DNA of 39,254 nucleotides from Eubacteriales bacterium (lineage in GTDB: Bacteria; Bacillota; Clostridia; Saccharofermentanales; DTU023), in NCBI GenBank assembly GCA_030537595.1, contig JAUNVR010000015.1:1-39254 (forward strand), written 5' to 3'. Made by a program: the position numbers and the translations under genes. The notes under the pieces were generated by a model, which worked only from the letters and a program-made list of their open reading frames with translations, was not told where the DNA came from and did not search any database. Positions 32,639 to 39,254 of the stretch are shown here, piece after piece; the stretch's first letter is position 1, and the number at the start of each line of letters is the position of its first letter.

Positions 32639-35347
32639 ATGAGAAGACTTCGTGGAGAACCCTATCGGCGAATACTTGCATTCAGTATTTTGCTCCTACT
32701 TGCTGTCCAAATCCTGTTTTTAGCTGGAGGCAGTTCAGTTCAGGCGGCGCAGATAAAACAATTGAGTATAGTCCTGACTGATGGCCCTGATTCGCCTCTG
32801 GCTGAGTTTTTTGGTGAAATTTTCCCTGAAGCTGAGATTACTTATCAGTTGACCAAGGATGAGTTGGATGTTCATCAGCATCCTGCTCTAATTTTAATGC
32901 CTGAACACCAGGCCTACCCACTTTTAGAGCAAGGTATTGGGAGTGGTTTTCTACCTTTATTTAGAGCTTCGCTGATTTATGGTGAAAAGGAAAGTGGAGC
33001 GCTCAATCAAACTGCCTTTGAACAGAGTGCTAAGTCATGGGAAGACCTACTGAGTGAGGATCGCTCAATTGCGGCAATCGTGCCTCAGCGTTATTTAATC
33101 TCAGCACTTCATGAAAAGCTAGATGAGGCCAAGGCTAAAAAACTAATTGATCGATTAGGAGAGCTTTATGCTGCCAATTATTACGAGATCTATGATTCTC
33201 AGGAAACTGGAACTTATCGACCGCATACTGAAATAGCTAAAGCTGAAAACTTACCTGATTTAATCCTGGCCTGGGATTACCATATAGTACAGACCAATGA
33301 GCAATTAAAGGCGGAAAAGAGAGATTTCCATTATCGCTTAGCAGTGCCGCAAGAAGGCTCAATGTTTGTCGATTATGGCTTCTTTGCAACAGACCGCAAC
33401 GCCTACAACCTACTAGAGCAGCGCCTGGGCAGCAGAGCCTCAGAAAATGGGCGAGAAGAGTTGCTGGCATTGGGCTACAGATTGCCTGATGGGGCCAGCG
33501 CAGAGCGCTTTGCCTATCCAGCCCAAGAAGACTACTACACAATCTCGCGGATTAAAAACTATTACACCTTTAATGAAAGTGAAATGTCTGATCTGGCAGA
33601 GTTTCGTAGAGGAATCTTAGCTTATTCGCCCCTCACACCTGCAAGCATAGAGGGTGAGTTCTTGTCCTACCTGCTCTTAACCATAGTTTTCATGATCTGG
33701 ATGGTCTTTTTATTCTACCGTCTTGATGAGCCGCGAATCAGGTTGCCACTACGCTTGTATCTTGGTGCCTTGGCAATGTGGATCTTAGTTAGGATGGGCG
33801 AGTTACTGCTACCCCAAAAGAACAGAATTTATGCTTGGTACACCTATGTTCCGGTCTTTTTGGTTGCAGCAGCCTGGCTCTTTTTGGCCTGGCGTCAAGT
33901 CACGCGGCGCAGAGTAGAAACAAAGCGCTTAAAGATAATGCTCTATAGCTTTGTCGTCCTCTTACCAGCAGCTTTAATTTTGGCTTTAAGCAATCGCTAC
34001 CATCACTTGATTTTTAATTTCGAGATAGAGTCATCGGCCTATGAAGCTTATGGAATCAAACCACTGATTCATTTGAAGGCAGGACCCTTGCTCTATCCAT
34101 TAGTGCTGCTTTTGTGCTTGAATTTCATTCTCGGATATTACTTTTTATATCTGGCGCGGGAGCAGAAGACAAAGTGGTATTTAACCTACAGTCCCCTAGT
34201 CTTAATCTGTGTCAGTTTCCTTTATAATGCATTTTTCTTATTGCAGAAATTAAATGTTGAGGGCAGTGCCTTCACTAGAAATAATGCGATTTTAGCGGCC
34301 CTATTATTAGAGCTAACGATTCAGGTCAAATTCTTGCCGGTCAATACTAAGTATTTCCGCTTCTTCCGTTATAATCCGCTCAGCATGAGATTGATTTCAA
34401 GTAGCCTCGATGATGTTTATGCTCCGGATGATTTGGAAGATTTAAGCCGGAGTGAAAAAACTAGTTTGCGCCGCCTGATTCATCAGGAATTTGATCAAGA
34501 GGAAAAACGCGTCTCAAGATTTGGCTTACGGAAGGTTAATCGCCCTCGTAAAATTTCCGACAAGGTGGCAAAGCTGGAGCTGGATTCTGAAGATAAGATT
34601 CTTTCCTTAAAGGAAATCCACGGTGGCTATCTACTCTGGCTTGAGGATGTTTCGGATTTACATATCTTGCGTAGTCGACTAACCGATTTGAGTGAACGAT
34701 TGGAACAGCAGCAGAACATTCTTCGTCAGGAGCAAAATGTGCAAATGCAATTGGCCTCGCAAAAAATTCGCCGCGAGCTCTTCGGTGCGCTTGAAAAACA
34801 GCTTTCTGAAAAAATGGAAGAAATCGCTGCGGAGATCAAACTCTTGAAAGACTATGAAGCCAAGGGTGAAAAGGAGCGGATTAAACCAACCTTAGCTCGG
34901 CTTAGAATGCTAGTCTCCCAAGCCAAAAGGAAGAGCAATCTACTCGTCAGACAGGAGCCTAGCCTGGAATTAGATGAGCTCAGACTAATCTTTAAAGAGG
35001 CGCTGCAGGATGCAGAAAGCGCAGGTATTACAGGTATTGTCCTAGTCCAGGGAGAGGGGCGCCTAGATACAGAAAAGGCTATTTTCTTCTACGACTATGT
35101 GCAGGAACTTCTACAAAATAATGCAGATTTGGAACGCCTGTCAGTCTTTATGATGCTTGCAAAGAGCAAGGAGAAAGTGCAGCTTCGCTTGATCCTAAAT
35201 GCTGATCAGCCACTAGAGCCGGATCGCTACAACTTAAAAGCTGATTTACAGCAACGCTTTGAGCAAATAGGAGCTAGTATTGAAGTTTCAAGTGAGGATC
35301 AGGACTTGCGTCTGCAGCTTGAGATAAAGGAGGAGCCAAATGCTTAG
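32639..35347 (+). CDS. 7TM sensor protein with binding-protein-like domain, degenerate histidine kinase
   Basis: A 902-aa membrane sensor. A signal/anchor segment (about 13-33) precedes an extracytoplasmic domain to about 325, which resembles a solute-binding protein (SWEDLLSEDRSIAAIVPQRY, later FHYRLAVPQEGSMFVDYGFF). Seven membrane helices follow (about 335-565), as in the 7TM histidine-kinase N-terminal region, then a PAS-like piece and coiled coil. The kinase part looks dead: where HisKA_3 kinases have ELHD, here is RELFGALEKQL with Phe715 in place of the phospho-His, and the ATPase N-box reads YVQELLQNNADLERL with no clear G-box. I chose ATG 32639 (GAGG nine bases upstream) over GTG 32633. 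It overlaps the next gene by 8 bp and probably acts as its sensory partner. Confidence 0.75.
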   Translation: MRRLRGEPYRRILAFSILLLLAVQILFLAGGSSVQAAQIKQLSIVLTDGPDSPLAEFFGEIFPEAEITYQLTKDELDVHQHPALILMPEHQAYPLLEQGIGSGFLPLFRASLIYGEKESGALNQTAFEQSAKSWEDLLSEDRSIAAIVPQRYLISALHEKLDEAKAKKLIDRLGELYAANYYEIYDSQETGTYRPHTEIAKAENLPDLILAWDYHIVQTNEQLKAEKRDFHYRLAVPQEGSMFVDYGFFATDRNAYNLLEQRLGSRASENGREELLALGYRLPDGASAERFAYPAQEDYYTISRIKNYYTFNESEMSDLAEFRRGILAYSPLTPASIEGEFLSYLLLTIVFMIWMVFLFYRLDEPRIRLPLRLYLGALAMWILVRMGELLLPQKNRIYAWYTYVPVFLVAAAWLFLAWRQVTRRRVETKRLKIMLYSFVVLLPAALILALSNRYHHLIFNFEIESSAYEAYGIKPLIHLKAGPLLYPLVLLLCLNFILGYYFLYLAREQKTKWYLTYSPLVLICVSFLYNAFFLLQKLNVEGSAFTRNNAILAALLLELTIQVKFLPVNTKYFRFFRYNPLSMRLISSSLDDVYAPDDLEDLSRSEKTSLRRLIHQEFDQEEKRVSRFGLRKVNRPRKISDKVAKLELDSEDKILSLKEIHGGYLLWLEDVSDLHILRSRLTDLSERLEQQQNILRQEQNVQMQLASQKIRRELFGALEKQLSEKMEEIAAEIKLLKDYEAKGEKERIKPTLARLRMLVSQAKRKSNLLVRQEPSLELDELRLIFKEALQDAESAGITGIVLVQGEGRLDTEKAIFFYDYVQELLQNNADLERLSVFMMLAKSKEKVQLRLILNADQPLEPDRYNLKADLQQRFEQIGASIEVSSEDQDLRLQLEIKEEPNA

Positions 35348-36761
35348 CTTATATCTTTTGGATCAGCCGGTCAGGATCTTCCTGCTGGTTTTAGTATATA
35401 TTGGAATCCTGGCTCAGTTGGGCTCAGTTATTTTTACTTGGTATCTACAAAAAGATCGGCGTAGAATTTGGCGGATTATCTTTGAGAGTTTTATTTTTCT
35501 GCACTTTTTCGTGCTCTGCCTTTCGCTCTCTGTAATCCAAGTCCAATCTTTAAGTGCTCAGTTAACCGCACCATATCTCGCGCTGCGCTTTGCCCTGATG
35601 ATCGCCCCATTAAGTGGAGTTCCTTTATTATTTGAGGAACGGCAAAACTCCGATGCCTTAGCGATGATCGCTTTAATCTTTACCCTGCCATTTATGGAGA
35701 ATATCTTTGGCAGCGAGTATTATTTGAGCTTGATTTTCTCGACCATGCTTTTATTACTAAGAGCTATTGCCCAGGTTTCGCAGCTGCGCGCTGAGCTCAA
35801 TACTAGCATTACGAGAGTTGCGATGAAGGAAGCCTTTGATAGCTTTCCTCAGCCTCTGGCAATCGGCTTGCAGGATGGCCGGATTGACTTGATGAATTCG
35901 GCTATGCGTAAGCTGATACTGGAGCTGGAGCTAGCGCCGAAGGATATTAAGGGCTTAGAAGAGCTGCTTCTAGCGAAGGCAGATTTACATGAGGGGCCAC
36001 CTAGAGTTTATGCTCTAAGTCACGGTGATTGCGTCTACCATGTGCAAGGGGAAAGCTTTGCGGCGCCGCATCGGAAGTACAGGATCTTAATCTTAAACGA
36101 TATTTCTGATGAGGCCGATTTAATTAACGAACTTAAATTAAAAAATAGCGAGTTAATTCACTCAAATGAGCAGATGGAAGCTATCTTAGCTCAGACTGAG
36201 GACATCATCATGGAGCGCGAGAAGACACGTTTACGTAATCGAATCCATGATGTCATGGGGCAAAGACTCTCGATTTTACATCTCTACATTCAGCAGATGG
36301 AAGAGGGCAAGGCGCCGCCCTTAACCGAGATTACAGAACTTTTAGATTCGATGCTGGAGGACTTGAGTAAGAGTGCAAATACCGAAGTCACTGCGACTGT
36401 GGATCAGATTCGGGATGCGGCACAACTAGTGGGCGTACAGTTTTCCTTTATTGGGAAGTTACCGACTGATCCTAAACGCGAGCGCTTGATTTTAAATATC
36501 ATGAGGGAAGCGGTGACCAACGCAATTCGCCACGCCCAGGCTAAAAACATCAAGGCTAGTTTGGTCGAGAAGACAGATGAATGCATACTCAGCATCAGTA
36601 ATGATGGCCGTCCTCCGCTCTTACCAATTTCTGAGGGCGACGGCCTAAAAGGCATGCGTTTTCAATTAGAGCAAATTGGTGGCAGTTTGGAACTGCCGCA
36701 CAAACTGCCTTTCGAATTAAGGGCAGTGATTCCTAAACTCGAAGCAGAGAGCGCAAAGTAA
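35340..36761 (+). CDS. Membrane sensor histidine kinase (HisKA_3 type)
   Basis: A 473-aa sensor kinase. About five membrane helices occupy residues 11-143, followed by a PAS-like region (about 160-260), a coiled coil and the HisKA_3 dimerisation domain with REKTRLRNRIHDVMGQRLS, phospho-acceptor His303. The ATPase domain has the N-box IMREAVTNAIRHAQA and the G-box GDGLKGMRFQLEQIGGSLEL, as in the NarX/DegS group that pairs with NarL-type regulators such as the one at 31930-32547. AAGGAGG within the end of the preceding gene precedes ATG 35340. The 8-bp overlap implies coupled translation and a fixed ratio of the two sensors. Its signal is unknown. Confidence 0.93.
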   Translation: MLSLYLLDQPVRIFLLVLVYIGILAQLGSVIFTWYLQKDRRRIWRIIFESFIFLHFFVLCLSLSVIQVQSLSAQLTAPYLALRFALMIAPLSGVPLLFEERQNSDALAMIALIFTLPFMENIFGSEYYLSLIFSTMLLLLRAIAQVSQLRAELNTSITRVAMKEAFDSFPQPLAIGLQDGRIDLMNSAMRKLILELELAPKDIKGLEELLLAKADLHEGPPRVYALSHGDCVYHVQGESFAAPHRKYRILILNDISDEADLINELKLKNSELIHSNEQMEAILAQTEDIIMEREKTRLRNRIHDVMGQRLSILHLYIQQMEEGKAPPLTEITELLDSMLEDLSKSANTEVTATVDQIRDAAQLVGVQFSFIGKLPTDPKRERLILNIMREAVTNAIRHAQAKNIKASLVEKTDECILSISNDGRPPLLPISEGDGLKGMRFQLEQIGGSLELPHKLPFELRAVIPKLEAESAK

Positions 36762-36767
36762 GAAAAC

Positions 36768-37745
36768 TTAGTTCTCTTGCCGTAACTCTTCCAAGCCGTC
36801 GAGGAACTCTTCTTCGCGGCTTGATTTATTATCATTATTTTTACGTTCGCTTCTAGTTTTTTTGATCAGCTGCTTTTTGAAATCATCACCGAGCTTCTTT
36901 AATTCTGCTGGGGAGTACTCCAGTAATTCAGGGAATTCGAAGAATTCATCGCACATTTTAACTGACTTCATTAGATAGAAGCCATCGCAGATTCTTTCAT
37001 CTGCGGTGATGCAAATATCTACGCAGCGTTTCCACTCAATGCTGTCATCGAGGGCTCTCTTAGGTCGTTCATAAACCTTGCCGATGGTGATAAATAGTGA
37101 GCAGGTACCAAATTCATAAAGGTGGTGATAGGGGGCTGGGCCGCCGAGTGAACCGATGTGAGAAAAGAAAACTGAAGCATAAAGAGGGATAGCTTCCATT
37201 AGCTTTTCGCCCATTAGCCCGTGAAAGTCCATGAAGGTCAAAATCTGTGCAAATGCACGTAGGAACCAACGTGGTAACTTCGAAGTAATCGAGATAAATT
37301 TGTCGTCTGTTTTTTCCCGGCCCTCACGAATATCCTGAATGATTTTATCGGTTCTGGTGATAATCTCGTTCAAGTCCTCGCTACCGTCAAATTTTAATTT
37401 AGAAGTAGATGAGTATGCGTCGTCCCGCATTTCTGTCTTGACCTCAAATAAAATCTCGAAATCTTTACGCTGGTAGAGTCTGCGGCCGGCAATAAAGCGA
37501 TTTAATTGGGGGCGTAAGTAATAGAGATGGTTCAAGGTTGCCATCAGAAGATGCATCATCGTAATTCTGCGCCCCTCGCGCCGGTTTTTACGAATAAAGT
37601 TTTGCATCTGGTCAACATCAATTGTGTGACGCAAATAGACGCAGGATTCATTCCTTCCGCGCATTAAATAAGGGAGAACAATATGTTTAATATCCCCGTC
37701 TGAGACGAGTTCGCCGTCACGCCTTTTCTTTGTAAATAAATACAT
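36768..37745 (-). CDS. E2-like (2-oxoacid dehydrogenase acyltransferase) homologue, catalytic His replaced
   Basis: A 325-aa protein resembling the catalytic domain of 2-oxoacid dehydrogenase E2/chloramphenicol acetyltransferase proteins. Matches include ITMMHLLMATLNHLYYLRP, FFSHIGSLGGPAPYHHLYEF, GTCSLFITIGKVY and VDICITADERICDGFYLMK. There is no lipoyl domain and no E1-binding domain. In the signature DHRxxDG the His is Glu (Glu250 in DERICDG), so ordinary acyltransfer is unlikely unless another residue serves. The C-terminal 40 residues are highly charged. A 17-base-spaced minus-strand promoter lies at 37839-37867. No E1 or E3 gene is nearby. Similar lipoyl-less homologues occur in Bacillota, function unknown. 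Confidence 0.75.
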   Translation of the reverse strand: MYLFTKKRRDGELVSDGDIKHIVLPYLMRGRNESCVYLRHTIDVDQMQNFIRKNRREGRRITMMHLLMATLNHLYYLRPQLNRFIAGRRLYQRKDFEILFEVKTEMRDDAYSSTSKLKFDGSEDLNEIITRTDKIIQDIREGREKTDDKFISITSKLPRWFLRAFAQILTFMDFHGLMGEKLMEAIPLYASVFFSHIGSLGGPAPYHHLYEFGTCSLFITIGKVYERPKRALDDSIEWKRCVDICITADERICDGFYLMKSVKMCDEFFEFPELLEYSPAELKKLGDDFKKQLIKKTRSERKNNDNKSSREEEFLDGLEELRQEN

Positions 37746-37838
37746 TCTTAAACCTCTTAATTTTTATCTCTATCCGGAAAATACCGGCAAAATTACTACT
37801 TAATCACTCTCGCAGTTGGAGAGATTGCTAATTCTTGC

Positions 37839-37867
37839 AGTCTATGCTAGCACAAATTCTTTCTCAA
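37839..37867 (-). promoter_or_regulatory. Promoter of the E2-like gene
   Basis: On the minus strand TTGAGA (rc at 37862-37867) and TAGACT (rc at 37839-37844) are 17 bases apart. The leader to the ATG at 37745 is about 90 bases and contains a small CTCTC/GAGAG hairpin. Confidence 0.5.
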
Positions 37868-38012
37868 GATACATCTTTTGACTAATTTTTGACTAGCCTT
37901 AGATGGCATTGCCGAGAAAAGAGCAGCTTTAGGCTAAAAGAAAATCCTTATTCTCAACATAGCCCTGCTGAGTAAAAGTTTAAGAGCAGGAGTAAGTAAA
38001 GGGGGACAAGTT

Positions 38013-39254
38013 ATGTATGGCTTGATTCTAAAAGAAAAACTAGAACGAAAAAACTTTTTCGAGAAAATGTGGAGGCTGAGTCTAATTCTCATATTGCTCC
38101 TTGGCTTGGTGCTTGGATCTGCACTTCCAGCTCGGCGAATTAGAGCTGAGACTATCGCTGAAAATGGCCTGATGCAGGAGGCAGAAGGAGCAGAAAATCA
38201 AGCTCTTGATGAACCTGGTATAAGTCGGAGAACAGGCCCTGGGCCGAGTGAAATTCTGGAGCATGTAATTAATCCCTATGCTTATCATGCGACATCTTTT
38301 CCGGCATCAGGAAGCCTGAGGCTGATGGATGAATTCTATAAGCGGGATGATTTAAAACTAGCTAGACTTTGGGGGCTGGACAGAGTGCCCGGAGCTTCAA
38401 AGCAAAGTAGAATTAACCCTTCCTTATACTTGCGCTATGAATTCAATTCTGAGGAGGCTAACTACTATGATTTTGTGGCGCTGTGTGCAGATCATAACCG
38501 CAAATTTCCAGTCGAGCGAGACTTTGTGACTGAGCCTTTGTCCAGAGGCCTGAGCAAGTTACTGTCCTACAATGTAAGAGAACCAGAAGAAATGGCCAAG
38601 CAGCTTACCCGTGGGATTCAAATACTCTGGCTCGCGGTGAGAGCTGAAGGTCAAAAGCATCTTCCGGGCATACCGACTGAGCATTTTGCTGAAAACCTCG
38701 CACAGAAGTATTTATGGATGAGATTAAAGCAGAGTAATCTGGAGTACTTATCATTGCAGAACCCGGAATCTTATGAGCGTGATTATGGCACGCCACCGAG
38801 TGATGAAGCATTAACCCAGTATGCGATTGAGCTCTTTGCCTCTGTGGATGAAATGGTCTCAGTCTGGGAGCAAGAAGTGGAAATTGATGGTGCCGAGTTT
38901 ACTTATTTCCCTGGGGAGTATTTGGACATAGCAATGCCGGAGCAGGTGATTAATTTATATAGTCTTTCTGGAGGCTTCGAGCGCGGGAGGTATTATGAGA
39001 TAGAAAGTGGAGTATATCTTGCTTTTATGTCAGATCACCTGTCCTTATACTTTACGGATCAAGCGGCGGAAAGAATCACTTTAAGCTTTAGCACATCACC
39101 AAGCCTGCGCTCTGAGGCGGAGGTGCCTGAGCCGCAAATAATTTTTGACTATACGACTCAAAGCCTGATTCCCTTAACACAAGAGGCCAAACCAAGGACT
39201 TTCTCTTTTACTCTGTTGAGAGGAGAAAGGGAGCCAGACCCTGAGCCAGACCCT
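38013..39254 (+). CDS. Surface protein with thioester-type adhesin domain, partial (C-terminus outside window)
   Basis: An open frame of 414 codons runs from ATG 38013 to the window end with no stop. A ribosome site (AAGGGGG, about 38000-38006) precedes it. The N-terminus is an unusually long signal peptide: basic residues 1-20, a hydrophobic core about 22-36, and a likely cleavage near residues 37-46. The following domain has FVALCADHNRKFP (Cys158) and, 45 residues on, RGIQILWLAVR (Gln203, Trp206), resembling the Cys and the TQxAIW motif of thioester domains that bind host surfaces covalently. The last residues form the repeat EPDPEPDP, probably a proline-rich stalk. An LPXTG anchor would lie beyond the window. 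The thioester call is by motif only. Confidence 0.65.
   Translation, partial: MYGLILKEKLERKNFFEKMWRLSLILILLLGLVLGSALPARRIRAETIAENGLMQEAEGAENQALDEPGISRRTGPGPSEILEHVINPYAYHATSFPASGSLRLMDEFYKRDDLKLARLWGLDRVPGASKQSRINPSLYLRYEFNSEEANYYDFVALCADHNRKFPVERDFVTEPLSRGLSKLLSYNVREPEEMAKQLTRGIQILWLAVRAEGQKHLPGIPTEHFAENLAQKYLWMRLKQSNLEYLSLQNPESYERDYGTPPSDEALTQYAIELFASVDEMVSVWEQEVEIDGAEFTYFPGEYLDIAMPEQVINLYSLSGGFERGRYYEIESGVYLAFMSDHLSLYFTDQAAERITLSFSTSPSLRSEAEVPEPQIIFDYTTQSLIPLTQEAKPRTFSFTLLRGEREPDPEPDP

Overview
The window is a piece of a bacterial chromosome, most likely from an anaerobic, fermentative member of the Bacillota (clostridial type). The grounds are strong AGGAGG-like ribosome binding sites, lipoprotein signal peptides, Gram-positive gene sets (arginine deiminase pathway, AraC regulator with a GH2 glycosidase, K+-dependent membrane pyrophosphatase, Bacillus-length pyruvate kinase with a PEP-utiliser tail), and the start of a thioester-type surface adhesin. 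I cannot name a species. No CRISPR array, intact insertion sequence or prophage is visible.

Layout. 1-1040: the 3' end of an rRNA operon (23S, 5S, tRNA-Asn) closed by a terminator. 1041-1854: mostly decayed DNA with a broken serine-recombinase C-terminus on the minus strand. 1855-2626: nickel superoxide dismutase (sodN) and its maturation peptidase (sodX). 2730-6379: AraC regulator and GH2 glycosidase. 6380-6534: structured intergenic RNA ending in a terminator. 6623-9476: K+-dependent membrane pyrophosphatase with a coupled gene of unknown function. 9529-11847 (minus): lipase-like hydrolase and a YeeE/YedE sulfur-compound transporter with a folded 5' leader. 12111-14084 (minus): soluble pyrophosphatase and a MATE efflux pump. 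14325-16803: purC and pyruvate kinase. 16889-23251: an acid-rich solute-binding protein, a membrane-anchored unknown, an acidic lipoprotein and 4-alpha-glucanotransferase. 23231-28340 (minus): an oligopeptide-type ABC importer in three genes, the last fusing one permease and two ATPases. 28503-29192: phosphoglycerate mutase. 29348-31614 (minus): arginine deiminase and ornithine carbamoyltransferase. 31930-36761: a divergent two-component system (NarL-type regulator; two overlapping sensor genes, one apparently a pseudokinase). 36768-37745 (minus): a lipoyl-less E2-like acyltransferase homologue. 38013-end: a surface protein cut by the window edge.

How the genes fit together. Several genes concern central energy metabolism: pyruvate kinase, phosphoglycerate mutase, 4-alpha-glucanotransferase, the arginine deiminase pathway for ATP, and two unrelated pyrophosphatases, one of which can store PPi energy as an ion gradient. 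Peptide uptake and arginine breakdown fit an amino-acid-using, possibly host-associated lifestyle. The items most worth a second look are the Ni-SOD/SodX pair in this lineage, the tandem sensor genes with a degenerate kinase carrying a binding-protein-like sensor, the permease-ATPase-ATPase fusion, the folded leader of the YeeE gene, and the E2-like protein without its catalytic histidine.
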